A stretch of DNA of 64,000 bases from Streptomyces longispororuber (GCF_014656095.1 NZ_BNBT01000026.1:1-64000), one strand, 5' to 3'; counted from the first letter of the stretch, positions 32,570-41,679 are shown. Notes: generated by a model not told the origin, from the sequence alone. Numbers and translations are program-made.

Positions 32570-33921
32570 AGCGCACCCCCCGAGGTGGGAACCGGTGTGG
32601 CGTCGTGTGCGGGCCCGGCGTCGGCGGCGCCCCTGCGGCGCAGCACCGCGGGAGCGGTCTCCCGCAGCCCGAGGGCGAGCAGCACCACGGCGACGGCGCC
32701 GCCGGAGGAGATGAACATCGCCGCGTCCAGACCCCAGACGTCCGAGGCGAGACCGGCGACCAGGGGGCCGATGAACCCGCCCGCCAGCTCACCGACGCCC
32801 ATGACCAGGCCGAGGGCGACGGTCAGCGTCCGGCGCGGCACGGTCTCGGCGGGAATGGTCGCCATGATCAGCGTGAAGCAGCCCAGGCCGGTGTAGCTGA
32901 GCACCACGACGCCGCCGAGCAGCACCGGGTCGTCGACGTACACCACGGCCAGCGGGCACAGCGCCGCCACGACGGTGAAGGCGATGAGCGCGCTCCGCCG
33001 GCCGATCCGGTCGGACACCGCCGGGGTCAGGAAGCCCCACAGCACCCAGGCCACGCCGAAGCAGGTCATGACGTGGCTCATCGTGCCGGAGGAGAAGCCC
33101 TTCTCGTCCTCCAGGTAGGTGGGCGTGAAGGTGATGATGACCGTGAACCAGGTCAGGTAGAAGCAGGCCGCCAGGACGCACAGCACGATGTTGCGGTGCG
33201 CGAGCACCTCCCGCAGCACCTCGCGCAGCGGGGGTGCGGCCTCCTCCCGCGCGGTGGCGTCCGGCACGCCGGGGAGCACCGGTACGGGCGGGCGCTCGCG
33301 CACCGAGCGCGCGATCCACACGGCGATCAGCAGCCCGGGGACGATGGTCACCAGGAACGCCGTCCGCCAGTCGTGGTGCTCGGCGATCCAGACCACGACC
33401 AGCGGGGCGACGACGCCGCCGAGCAGCCCCGCCGACGAGCCCTGGAGCAGGCCCATGTTCAGGCCCCGCCGGTGCTCCCGCGAGGCCTCCACCATCAGCG
33501 ACTGCGCCAGCGGGAGGACCGCGCCCTCCGCCAGGCCCATCAGGGCCCTGGCGATCAGCAGACCGGCGAAGCCGGTCATCAGGCCGCCCGCGGCGGAGAA
33601 GCAGGAGAACAGCACGACGGCGGCGATCAGGACCGGGCGGCGGCCGTACCGGTCCGCCAGCCTGCCGCAGACGAGGCCCGACAGCGCCCACGTGAGCGCC
33701 AGCACGCCGGACAGGACGCCCAGGGCCGTGTGCGAGAGGTGGAAGTCGTCGGAGATGAACGGGGCGAGGAAGGTCAGCGCCTGGCGGTCGAAGAAGACGA
33801 AGCCGAAGGCCGCGAAGAGGACGAGCAGCAGACGGTGCTCGTAGCGGCGGGCCTCGGCGTCCCCGGGTGCCGCCACCGGGTCCGGCGCCGCGGCGCCGGA
33901 CCGGGAAGGTGTTCTGGTCAT
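32566..33921 (-). CDS. MFS transporter (aromatic acid or organic anion permease-like)
   Basis: A 451-residue protein with 12 predicted helices. The MFS loop motif between helices 2 and 3 is GRLADRYGRRPVLI, with a D-R-x-G-R-R repeat later (SDRIGRRSALI). The N-terminus FGFVFFDRQALTFLAPFI carries an Asp in helix 1 as in aromatic acid/H+ symporters. Given the neighbours, import of an aryl ketone or aromatic acid is likely but not proven. Follows the cupin gene by 46 bp. Confidence 0.88.
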   Translation of the reverse strand: MTRTPSRSGAAAPDPVAAPGDAEARRYEHRLLLVLFAAFGFVFFDRQALTFLAPFISDDFHLSHTALGVLSGVLALTWALSGLVCGRLADRYGRRPVLIAAVVLFSCFSAAGGLMTGFAGLLIARALMGLAEGAVLPLAQSLMVEASREHRRGLNMGLLQGSSAGLLGGVVAPLVVVWIAEHHDWRTAFLVTIVPGLLIAVWIARSVRERPPVPVLPGVPDATAREEAAPPLREVLREVLAHRNIVLCVLAACFYLTWFTVIITFTPTYLEDEKGFSSGTMSHVMTCFGVAWVLWGFLTPAVSDRIGRRSALIAFTVVAALCPLAVVYVDDPVLLGGVVVLSYTGLGCFTLIMATIPAETVPRRTLTVALGLVMGVGELAGGFIGPLVAGLASDVWGLDAAMFISSGGAVAVVLLALGLRETAPAVLRRRGAADAGPAHDATPVPTSGGAL

Positions 33922-33967
33922 GGCGACCTCATGTCGGGTTCGGGACTCGGGTTCCGGACGCTGCCGG

Positions 33968-34501
33968 TCAGCGGAACAGGGAGTTGACGTAGTCGGCGCC
34001 GATGCCGACCTCGTCGTAGTGGCGGCGGCACATCTCGATGTAGTCGTGCACGTCGAAGAAGCCGGTGGGCTCGCCGTCCTCGTCCAGCCAGATGAGCGGG
34101 CCCTTGACGATGAACAGCGCCTTCATCGGCTCCTCGCTCTCGTACGCGACCAGGGTGTGGCCCTCGCCCGGGGCCTCGTACACGAAGTCACCGGCACCGG
34201 CCGTCCAGGGCCGCTCCAGGTAGCCCCACTTGCCGGAGATGGTGTACGCGAACACCTCGTGCGGGTGGTAGTGGCGGTTGACCAGGCCCGCCTCCTTGGC
34301 CCGCAGGATGTCGGACCAGGTGTTGTCCTTCACGTTGATCCACAGCGGGCGGGAGCTGACGGTGTCGGTGAAGGGCGCGTAGTAGCGGTCGTCGTCGGTG
34401 GCGGCGTCGGAGAGGTAGACCTCCGGCAGCGCGTCCGGCTTGAACGAGTTCTCGATCGGCTTGAGGTTCTTCCAGAACTCGTTCTTCGGCTGCTCAGGCA
34501 T
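33968..34501 (-). CDS. 2,4'-dihydroxyacetophenone dioxygenase-like cupin
   Basis: A 177-residue single cupin. The metal motif RHYHPHEVFAY gives His77, His79 and His81, and EGHTL gives His115; this matches the three-His iron site described for the Alcaligenes dioxygenase, which is also about 178 residues. That enzyme cleaves 2,4'-dihydroxyacetophenone to 4-hydroxybenzoate and formate. ATG at 34501 has GGGAG eight bases upstream. It is the first gene of a leftward operon with MFS, ADH and SDR, and 4-hydroxybenzoate would feed the pca pathway next door. The family also contains homologues of unknown substrate, so the reaction is inference. Confidence 0.8.
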   Translation of the reverse strand: MPEQPKNEFWKNLKPIENSFKPDALPEVYLSDAATDDDRYYAPFTDTVSSRPLWINVKDNTWSDILRAKEAGLVNRHYHPHEVFAYTISGKWGYLERPWTAGAGDFVYEAPGEGHTLVAYESEEPMKALFIVKGPLIWLDEDGEPTGFFDVHDYIEMCRRHYDEVGIGADYVNSLFR

Positions 34502-34570
34502 GGCACGGACTCCCTCGGCTCGTTCATCGGGTGGTTGGCGGGAAGTCAATCCCGCGACGCCTGTCCTGTC

Positions 34571-34586
34571 TGTCCCGTACGGGACA
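34571..34586. promoter_or_regulatory. Perfect 16-bp palindrome TGTCCCGTACGGGACA
   Basis: It lies 70 bp upstream of the cupin start in the divergent region between the dihydroxyacetophenone-type operon and the acylase gene. Symmetry suggests a dimeric repressor such as TetR or GntR type, distinct from the AraC regulator, whose sites are usually direct repeats. Confidence 0.6.
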
Positions 34587-34766
34587 CCCTTCTTTGCCTG
34601 TTCCGGACGTCCGCACCGCCCGCGCCGTCCGCGTCGGTGCCACCTCCCGCGCACCGCCCTCGCCACCCTCGCCTTCCGGCCACTCCCCCACGCACCCCTC
34701 CAGACACGTCCGCCTGCCACTTGTACGCTCCAACCGCCCCTTCCCTCACGCCAGTTGGGAGGCACG

Positions 34767-37181
34767 ATGCGCTTGCGTACCAGATCCGCCGTGGCGGTCG
34801 GCACGGCGTTCCTCACGGTGTCGGCACTGCTTCCGGCCATCGCGGCGGCCGCGCCGGACCGGGCCGAGCGGCCCTCCGGTGGTGGTCTTTCGGCCACGAT
34901 CCGCTACACCGAGTACGGCGTCCCGCACATCCTCGCCGAGGACCACGCGAACCTCGGCTTCGGCACCGGCTGGGCGCAGGCCGCCGACCAGGTGTGCGTG
35001 CTCGCGCGGGGCTTCGTCACCGTCCGCGGGGAGCGCTCGCGCCACTTCGGTCCTGACGGCGACCCGGGTGGCGAGCTGTCGTCGGCGGCCACGAACCTCT
35101 CCAGCGACCTGTACTTCCGGGGCGTACGGCAGGCGGGCACCGTGGAGAAGCTCATGCGGCAGCCCGCGCCGCGCGGTCCGAGCCGCGCCCTCAAGGAGCT
35201 GACGCGGGGCTACGCCGCGGGGTACAACGCGTGGCTGCGGCAGCACCGGGTCACCGATCCGGCCTGCGCGCGGGCCGACTGGGTGCGGCCGGTGTCCGCG
35301 CTGGACGCGGCCCGCCTCGCCTACGCGGTGTCGGTCCTCGGCGGGCAGGGCCGCTTCTCGGACGGCATCACCGCGGCCCGTCCCCCGGCCGTCGCGGACA
35401 CGCGCCGCGCGCCCGACCCGCGGCGGGCCGCCCAGGCGGCGCATCGGCTGCTCGCCGCCGGGGCGGACGGCGCCGACATGGGCTCGAACGCGGTGGCGTT
35501 CAGCGGGCGGACCACCGCGTCCGGCCGCGGTCTGCTGCTCGGCAACCCGCACTACCCCTGGCACGGCAGCCGCCGCTTCTGGCAGGCGCAGCAGACCATC
35601 CCGGGCGAGCTGAACGTCTCGGGCGCCGCGCTGCTCGGCACCCCCGTCGTCAACGTGGGCTTCACCCGGCACGTGGCGTGGAGCCACACCGTGTCCACCG
35701 GCGTCCCCTTCACCCTGCACGAGCTGACGCTCGACCCCGCCGACCCGACCGCGTACCTCGTCGACGGCGAGCGGGAGCGGATGACGCGGCGCACGGTGAC
35801 CGTGCCGGTGCGGGGCGGCGCCCCGGTGACCCGCACCCAGTGGTGGACCCGCTACGGCCCGGTCGTCACCTCGCTCGGCTCGCAGCTCGCGCTGGACTGG
35901 ACGGCGCGTACGGCGTACGCCCTGAACGACCCCAACGCGGCGCAGTTGCGCGCCGGTGACGTCGGCCTGCGCCTCGGCGCGGCCCGTTCCGTCCGGGACG
36001 TGCGGCGCGTGCTGCGGGAGCGGCAGGGCCTGCCGTGGGTCAACACGGTCGCCGCCGACCGCGACGGGCGCACGCTGTACACCCAGTCGCAGGTCCTGCC
36101 GCGTGTCACCGACGGCCTCGCGGCGCGCTGTTCCACGCCGTTGGGCAAGCAGACGTACCCGGCGTCCGGGGTGGCCGTCCTCGACGGCGCGCGGCGCGCG
36201 TGCGCGCTCGGCAGGGACAAGGACGCCCTCCAGCCCGGTGTCTTCGGCCCGTCGCGGATGCCCACGCTCACGGACGCGCCGTACGCGGAGAACTCCAACG
36301 ACAGCCCGTGGCTGGCCAACGCCGACCGGCCGCTGACCGGGTACGAGCGGATCTTCGGGACCGTCGGCACGGAGCGCTCGCTGCGTACCCGCGGGGCCGT
36401 CGAGGACGTGTCCGCGATGGCGCGCAGGGGCGGGCTGACGGTGGCGGACCTCCAGCGGCAGCAGTTCGCGAACCGGGTGCCCGCGGGGCACCTGGCCGCG
36501 GCCGACGTCGCGCGGGCCTGCGCGGCGCTGCCCGGGGGCTCGGCGCCGGGCAGCGACGGCCGGCCGGTCGACGTGCGCGAGGCCTGCGGCGTGATCGAGG
36601 CATGGGACCGCACGATGGACACGGTCTCGCGGGGCGCGCTGCTCTTCGACCGGTTCTGGCGCGCGTTCACCGCGAGGGTGCCGGGCGCGCAGCGGTGGAA
36701 GGTGCCGTTCAGCGCCGCCGACCCGGTCCGCACACCGCGAACGCTCGACACCGGCGCGCCGGGCTTCGCCACCGCGCTCGCGGACGCCGTGGCGGAGCTG
36801 CGCGCGGCGGGCATCCCGTTGGACGCCCGCCTCGGTGACCACCAGTTCCTGGTACGTGGGGGCGAGCGGCTGCCCGTGCACGGCGGCCCGAACACGCTCG
36901 GCGTGTGGAACATGATCGAGGCCACGTGGCAGCCGCGGGCCGGCGGCTACACCGAGGTCAGACACGGCTCCAGCCACATCCAGGCCGTCGGCTGGGACGC
37001 CTCCCCCTGTCCGCGGGCCCGCACCCTCCTCACGTACTCCCAGTCGTCGGACCCGGGCTCGCCGCACCACGCGGACCAGACGCGCCTGTTCTCCGCCGAG
37101 CGCTGGGTGACCTGGCGGTTCTGCGAGAAGGACATCCGCGAGGCGCCGGGCCTGAGGGTGGTGCGGGTACGCGAGCACTGA
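34767..37181 (+). CDS. Secreted penicillin/cyclic-lipopeptide acylase (Ntn-hydrolase)
   Basis: An 804-residue preproprotein. Residues 1-29 form a Sec signal peptide ending AIAAAA. The alpha chain runs to about residue 230; the autoproteolytic site is GADMG|SNAVAFSG with Ser240 as the nucleophile of the beta chain; the conserved LLLGNPHYPW follows. Pattern and size resemble aculeacin-A acylase and AhlM of actinomycetes, which remove acyl chains from lipopeptides, penicillins or acyl-homoserine lactones. ATG with GGGAGG four bases upstream. No partner genes nearby; probably an independent secreted enzyme. Confidence 0.92.
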   Translation: MRLRTRSAVAVGTAFLTVSALLPAIAAAAPDRAERPSGGGLSATIRYTEYGVPHILAEDHANLGFGTGWAQAADQVCVLARGFVTVRGERSRHFGPDGDPGGELSSAATNLSSDLYFRGVRQAGTVEKLMRQPAPRGPSRALKELTRGYAAGYNAWLRQHRVTDPACARADWVRPVSALDAARLAYAVSVLGGQGRFSDGITAARPPAVADTRRAPDPRRAAQAAHRLLAAGADGADMGSNAVAFSGRTTASGRGLLLGNPHYPWHGSRRFWQAQQTIPGELNVSGAALLGTPVVNVGFTRHVAWSHTVSTGVPFTLHELTLDPADPTAYLVDGERERMTRRTVTVPVRGGAPVTRTQWWTRYGPVVTSLGSQLALDWTARTAYALNDPNAAQLRAGDVGLRLGAARSVRDVRRVLRERQGLPWVNTVAADRDGRTLYTQSQVLPRVTDGLAARCSTPLGKQTYPASGVAVLDGARRACALGRDKDALQPGVFGPSRMPTLTDAPYAENSNDSPWLANADRPLTGYERIFGTVGTERSLRTRGAVEDVSAMARRGGLTVADLQRQQFANRVPAGHLAAADVARACAALPGGSAPGSDGRPVDVREACGVIEAWDRTMDTVSRGALLFDRFWRAFTARVPGAQRWKVPFSAADPVRTPRTLDTGAPGFATALADAVAELRAAGIPLDARLGDHQFLVRGGERLPVHGGPNTLGVWNMIEATWQPRAGGYTEVRHGSSHIQAVGWDASPCPRARTLLTYSQSSDPGSPHHADQTRLFSAERWVTWRFCEKDIREAPGLRVVRVREH

Positions 37182-37241
37182 CACCCGCCCGGGCCGGGCG
37201 GCCCTCGCCCTAGGGTCCGGGGGCGGCCCGGCCCGCATGCG

Positions 37242-37288
37242 CCCGGAGGGGCCGACGGACCGAGACCCGGCCCGTCGGCCCCTCCGGG
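37242..37288. terminator. Strong bidirectional terminator between acylase and chitinase genes
   Basis: A perfect 17-bp stem (37242-37258 with 37272-37288; CCCGGAGGGGCCGACGG and its complement) with a 13-base loop lies in the 126-bp gap between two convergent genes. Confidence 0.88.
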
Positions 37289-37307
37289 GCTTCGTTCACT
37301 TCCTCCG

Positions 37308-39074
37308 CTACGGAAGGCTGTGCACCTTCGGGCCGACGGCGTTCGACCACACGTGGCCCGCCGTCGCGTCCCAGTTCGTCGACCACGTCATGGCGCCGCG
37401 CAGCGACGGGTACGTCTTCGACGGCTTGAAGGAGCCGCAGCCGGTGCCGCGGGTCAGGCAGTCGAGGGCGTTGTTCACGACCGACGGGGCCACGTAGCCG
37501 CTGCCCGCGCCGCGCGTCGACGCCGGGACGCCGATCCCGACCTGCGAGGGGTCGAGGCCGCCCTCCAGTTGGATGCAGGCGAGCGCGGTCAGGAAGTCCA
37601 CGCTGCCCTGGCTGTAGACCTTGCCGTCGCAGCCGAGCATCGAACCGCTGTTGTAGTACTGCATGTTGACGACCGTGAGGATGTCCTTCACGTTCAGCGC
37701 CGTCTGGAAGTACCCCCCGGACGTGGACTGCATGTCGATGGTCTGCGGCGCCATCGTGAGCACCAGCTTCGGGCCGGCCTTAGCGGAGAGCTGGCGCAGC
37801 GCCTTCGTCATGTAGGTGGGGTTGATCCCGTTCTCCAGGTCGATGTCGACGCCGTTGAACCCGTACTCCTGCATCAGCGCGTAGGCGCTGTTGGCGAACG
37901 CGGTCGCGGAGGCGTCGCTGTTGACGGAGATGGTGCCCTTCTCGCCGCCGACCGAGAGGATCACGGACTTGCCCGCGGCCTTCTTCGCGGCGATGTCCGC
38001 CTTGAAGTCGGCGGTGGAGGCGTAGCCGACGGCCGGGTCCAGGTTGAAGGTGATCTGGCCCGGCGTGTTGGTGGCGTCGGCGAACGACACGGCGATGATG
38101 TCGTACTGCGAGGACACGTCCCGCAGCTTCTGCACGGTCGCGCCGTTGTCGAAGTTCTGCCAGTAGCCGGTCAGCGCGTGCCGGGGCACGGTGCCGTCAC
38201 CGCCGCCGTCGCCCTTGGGGGTCCGTACGGACACCGGGGCCGACTTCGCCGACTCGCCCGCCGCGTTCGAGGCGCTCACCTGGAAGCTGTACGTGGTCTC
38301 CGGCGTGAGCCCGGTGACGGTCGCCGAGGCCCCGCCGGCCGAGGCGACCTTCGTGCCGTCGCGGTAGACGGTGTACCCCGTCGCCGTGGACGACGGCGTC
38401 CAGGACAGCTCCACCGACGTGGGCGTCGTCGTGCCCGCCGCGAGCCCGGCCGGGACGGGCGGTATCTCGACCGGGTCGGGGCCGCCGCCCCCGTCGGGCC
38501 CGAAGACGCTCACGTCGTCCACGTAGTACGCGCTCTGCCCGTACCAGCCGTGGGTGTACACGGTGACCGAGGTGGTGTTCGCGCCGGTGGTGAAGCTGGT
38601 GGAGAGCTGCTGCCAGGAGGAGGTGCCCGGCGTCCAGGTCGACACGTCGGTGGTGCCGGTGCCGCGGGCGCCGAGGTAGGCGTAGCTGCCCTGGACCCAA
38701 CTGCTGAGCTTGTACGTCGAGTTCGGCTTCACCGCGACGATCTGCGAACACTCGGCGGTGCCCTGGCCGGACGGGGTGGCCTTGAGCGCCTTCGCGCCGC
38801 CGTGCACGGGGGACGTGACGGCGGCTCCGCTGTTCGCGGCGCAGGTCCAGTTGCTCAGGTCCGCCTCGAACCCGGCGTTCTTGGCGACGTTGACGTCCGC
38901 CGCCACGGCACCGGCGGCCTTGGTGCTCGCGGCCTTGGCGCCGGCCGCGCCGGTGTCCGCCGACTGCGCGGGCGCGGCGAGCGCGGTGACGGCGAGCGCG
39001 GCGGCCGCGCCGACGGCCATTGCCGCGCTGATCCTCCGGCGGACGCCGGGTCTGTCCTGACGTACACGGCTCAC
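37308..39074 (-). CDS. Secreted family 18 chitinase with carbohydrate-binding and fibronectin III domains
   Basis: A 588-residue secreted enzyme. Signal peptide to about residue 38 (LAAPAQSA), then a carbohydrate-binding module (about 60-205, NAGFEADLSNWTC and YYVDDVSVFG), an FnIII domain (about 217-300) and the GH18 barrel. The catalytic motif is FNGVDIDLENG: Asp410, Asp412 and acid/base Glu414, but the first Asp of DxxDxDxE is replaced by Asn407. GTG at 39074 has GGAGG six bases upstream. A dre-like DasR site overlaps its promoter, so it should be controlled by N-acetylglucosamine signalling. Confidence 0.93.
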   Translation of the reverse strand: MSRVRQDRPGVRRRISAAMAVGAAAALAVTALAAPAQSADTGAAGAKAASTKAAGAVAADVNVAKNAGFEADLSNWTCAANSGAAVTSPVHGGAKALKATPSGQGTAECSQIVAVKPNSTYKLSSWVQGSYAYLGARGTGTTDVSTWTPGTSSWQQLSTSFTTGANTTSVTVYTHGWYGQSAYYVDDVSVFGPDGGGGPDPVEIPPVPAGLAAGTTTPTSVELSWTPSSTATGYTVYRDGTKVASAGGASATVTGLTPETTYSFQVSASNAAGESAKSAPVSVRTPKGDGGGDGTVPRHALTGYWQNFDNGATVQKLRDVSSQYDIIAVSFADATNTPGQITFNLDPAVGYASTADFKADIAAKKAAGKSVILSVGGEKGTISVNSDASATAFANSAYALMQEYGFNGVDIDLENGINPTYMTKALRQLSAKAGPKLVLTMAPQTIDMQSTSGGYFQTALNVKDILTVVNMQYYNSGSMLGCDGKVYSQGSVDFLTALACIQLEGGLDPSQVGIGVPASTRGAGSGYVAPSVVNNALDCLTRGTGCGSFKPSKTYPSLRGAMTWSTNWDATAGHVWSNAVGPKVHSLP

Positions 39075-39141
39075 GGGGTGCCTCCTGGGGGGAAGAGGTG
39101 GAGCACACAAGCGACGACGGTGGCCACCGCCGCTCCGCGCA

Positions 39142-39170
39142 AAGTTGGTCCAGACCAATCGAGTTGTCAA
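39142..39170 (-). promoter_or_regulatory. Chitinase promoter with overlapping DasR-type operator (dre)
   Basis: On the minus strand TTGACA (39170-39165), a 17-bp spacer and CAACTT (39147-39142) form a promoter. TTGGTCTGGACCAA (39158-39145) is a 6-bp dyad that fits the dre consensus TGGTCTAGACCA with one central mismatch and lies across the spacer and -10, so bound DasR would block transcription. Confidence 0.8.
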
Positions 39171-39198
39171 GACCTCAGGAGAGGAGAACCCGCACGAA

Positions 39199-39499
39199 GC
39201 ACGCGGCGGCGGTAACCGAGCCGTCGTCGATGCGAGGGCACTGGCCCCTACGGCGAAGCGCCGGTCCCGCCGACGAGCTCACGGTCTCCCAGATCCGGAG
39301 GAGCCTCGCGGTCCTCCAGGTCCGGAGGAGCAGGGAGAGGGCGGCCGGGCCGCCGGGGCCGGCCAGGGATGCAACGCCCGGAAGCCGACGATCGGGGGCG
39401 ACACCGGTAGCACGATACTGACGCACCCAGCACGTGCGGCTCAGGGCCGATCACACGACCGACCGCAGGGCGCGCCACACCGGAGAACGGAGACACGCA
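39199..39499. other. Gap upstream of the chitinase promoter without a recognisable gene
   Basis: GC-rich with short GGTCCGGAGGAGC-like direct repeats near 39280-39335 (CTCCCAGATCCGGAGGAGC and CTCCAGGTCCGGAGGAGC). No coding signal or tRNA was seen. Confidence 0.5.
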
Positions 39500-39800
39500 G
39501 TGAGTTCAGCAGAACCCGAAGGTCCCGCCACCCCAGTTCGCCTACTTCCACGACGACCGCTATGTGTGCGGCTTCGACATGTAAATGCACACCTGGTCGC
39601 AGGAGGTCACCGGCCCCGGCGCCGACCTCGTCCGCGCTGACATCGTCGCCGCCGGAATCCCGGAGGAAACCGAGAGGGACACGGCGCACCGTGCCTCTCT
39701 CGCGGTACTCGAGCAGCGCTTCGAACTGGCACTGCCGCGTGAGCTGATCCTCGGTGCGCCACGGCCGACTGCGCTCGTCGGAGGGCAGCTCCTGCGATGA
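39500..39800 (+). pseudogene. Decayed small gene (possibly DUF6461-like)
   Basis: A GTG at 39500 behind GGAGACACGCA starts SSAEPEGPATP, but the natural continuation PQFAYFHDDRYVCGFDM lies in another frame and ends in TAA at 39582-39584. The same frame then resumes MHTWSQEVTGPGADLVRADIVAAG to a stop at 39800. One frameshift plus one nonsense change would explain this. The peptide pattern (short strand, Y-V-x-x-F-D, then PGADL...AAGI) reminds me of DUF6461 proteins, but that is only an impression. Confidence 0.4.
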
Positions 39801-39914
39801 ACCGGCGCGGTGGCGGCCGCAGTGGCACGCGGTCCCGGTCCCGGCAGGCGCTCGCTGAGCCGGGTCGTCGCCCAGCATCGTGTGGTGCGGTCGGCGCCAG
39901 GGAGGTGGGGGTTC

Positions 39915-40598
39915 TCAGTCTCGCTGTGCGGGGCCGAGGGCGGGTGGGCTCTCGTCGTCCCCGGCGGGGCCGCTGTGGCCGTCCTTCCACTTGGGGTCGT
40001 AGGCGCAGGGCACGGAGGTGCCGCCGGTGAAGTACTCGCGGTCCGGGTACCAGGAGAAGGACATCCGCTCCTCGCCGTCGTGCCGCTGGACCAACAGGTC
40101 CCAGGACCCGCCCCGCTCGCCCTCGCGGTAGGACGTGACCCGCCAGCCCTCGCCCCCGAGGTACCGGTGCAGGCGGCGGAGGCCGGGGACCGCCTGGCTC
40201 GCCGGGACGTGGTCCAGTGCCCACGTGTGACTCATCGAGTAGGCGCCGTCGACGATCTTGTCCTCGATCCCCAACAGGCCGTTGTCGTAGCAGAAGTTGG
40301 AGCTGAGCGTGTTCTGCGTGCTGACGCCGGCGTCCCTGACCCCGGGCTCTATGGTGCGCTTGAAGCCCATGACGGTGTAGGCCTCCTGGGAACGCTGGAC
40401 GGCACGGTCCGCCATCTCCGCGGGCGCCACGCGGGGAAAGTCCGTCGCCGCCCAGGAATTCCATGCGAGCGTGCCGGCCACGAGGAGCACCCCGACGAGT
40501 ATGACGCCGCCACATCCCGCGCCGAAGGAGCCGGAGGGGGCCCCGGGCTCGGGCGCGTCAGGGGCGGGTGCAGGGCTGGGCGTGGTCTCTTCGGGCAT
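39915..40598 (-). CDS. Membrane-anchored protein of unknown function
   Basis: A 227-residue protein. Residues 1-27 are Pro/Ala-rich, residues about 28-48 form one hydrophobic helix (CGGVILVGVLLVAGTLAW), and the rest is an extracellular domain with two Cys (NFCYDNG, SVPCAYD), Trp-rich strands and an acidic tail. N-terminus inside, C-terminus outside is likely. I do not recognise the family. ATG has a weak AGGG upstream. Transcribed toward the decayed gene. Confidence 0.75.
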   Translation of the reverse strand: MPEETTPSPAPAPDAPEPGAPSGSFGAGCGGVILVGVLLVAGTLAWNSWAATDFPRVAPAEMADRAVQRSQEAYTVMGFKRTIEPGVRDAGVSTQNTLSSNFCYDNGLLGIEDKIVDGAYSMSHTWALDHVPASQAVPGLRRLHRYLGGEGWRVTSYREGERGGSWDLLVQRHDGEERMSFSWYPDREYFTGGTSVPCAYDPKWKDGHSGPAGDDESPPALGPAQRD

Positions 40599-40741
40599 AC
40601 GAGCACCCTAGGAAGGGGCGGTGGCGTGGCGGATGGGCGCGGTGACCACCTCGGTGTGAGCACGCGTACTCAGGTGGCCCGCGCAAGGGCGCGTACCAGG
40701 CTCGTGTGCAGGCCGGAGCGGAGCGGGCACCGCTCGTCGCC

Positions 40742-40765
40742 GCGTGCCACGCCCTCGTGGCACGC
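40742..40765 (-). terminator. Hairpin after the methyltransferase gene
   Basis: A perfect 10-bp stem, GCGTGCCACG / CGTGGCACGC, with a four-base loop, about 70 bp beyond the methyltransferase stop. Confidence 0.65.
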
Positions 40766-40832
40766 CGGACCGAGTTCGCGCCAGTGCACGGCGTCGCCGA
40801 CAGTGTCCCGGGCGTCTTCGGCGCGGCGGAAC

Positions 40833-41573
40833 CTACGGCTTGTGCGTCACCCAGAGAAGTTCCGCCGGCCAGCGGTGTGCCCAGTCGGGTGGGTCGGTCT
40901 CGTTGTAGCCGTTGGGGGTTCCGGGTCCGGGCCGCGGCTCGATGAGGTCGTCGATGACGAGGCCCGCGCCGCGCAGGACCCTGACCCAGTCGCCGTAGGT
41001 GAGCTGGTAGCTGGTCGCGCCGTCATCCTCGGCGATGGTGTGCAGCCCGAAGTAGTCCTGCCGCAGCGTCGTGGTCACGCGGCTGGCGGCTTCGTCGTAG
41101 CAGGCTTCGAACCAGGGGCTTGCGACGTTGAACACCAGGCGCCCGCCGCGGCCCAGGACGCGGGCGGCCTGCGGGACGGCCAGGTGCGGGGGCGCCCAGC
41201 TCAGCCCGCCGAAGTCGCAGAACACCAGGTCGAAGCTGTCGGCGGCGAAGGGGAGTTGTTCGGCGGCGCCCTGCACCAGCGGGTAGCGGGCCGCGCCCAT
41301 CGCGCTCGCGGCCGCGGCGAGCTGGGCTTCGGACAGGTCGAGCCCGACCACGGTGGCGCCCTCGGCGGCGAGCGCCCTGGACCACTGGCCTGCGCCGCAG
41401 CCGAGTTCGAGGACGCGCTTGCCGGTGACGTCGCCCAGGGCCCGCAGGTGCGCGTCAGGGAGGGAGTACATGCCCCACAGGCGGGGTGTGGCGCCGATGC
41501 GCGGGTCGTGTTCGTCCTGGTAGGCGCTGCTGATCCGGTTCCAGAACCGCCGGTTGGCGGGGATGCTGTCCAC
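40833..41573 (-). CDS. Class I SAM-dependent methyltransferase
   Basis: A 246-residue protein with Methyltransf_11 motifs: RVLELGCGAGQWSRALA (about 52-68), VVGLDLSEAQLAAA, FDLVFCDFGGLSW and a post-motif LGRGGRLVFN. Substrate unknown. GTG at 41573 with GGAG seven bases upstream; the longer frame further upstream is a shadow of the divergent secreted-protein gene. Confidence 0.88.
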   Translation of the reverse strand: MDSIPANRRFWNRISSAYQDEHDPRIGATPRLWGMYSLPDAHLRALGDVTGKRVLELGCGAGQWSRALAAEGATVVGLDLSEAQLAAAASAMGAARYPLVQGAAEQLPFAADSFDLVFCDFGGLSWAPPHLAVPQAARVLGRGGRLVFNVASPWFEACYDEAASRVTTTLRQDYFGLHTIAEDDGATSYQLTYGDWVRVLRGAGLVIDDLIEPRPGPGTPNGYNETDPPDWAHRWPAELLWVTHKP

Positions 41574-41679
41574 GCCTCGACTCCAGCACTGCCGACCGGG
41601 AGCGGTCAACACGATTAAAGAGGCACCGGCACCGGCACCGGCGCCGAGACGCCCGCGGTGTCGACCCGCGCGTGAGGGT

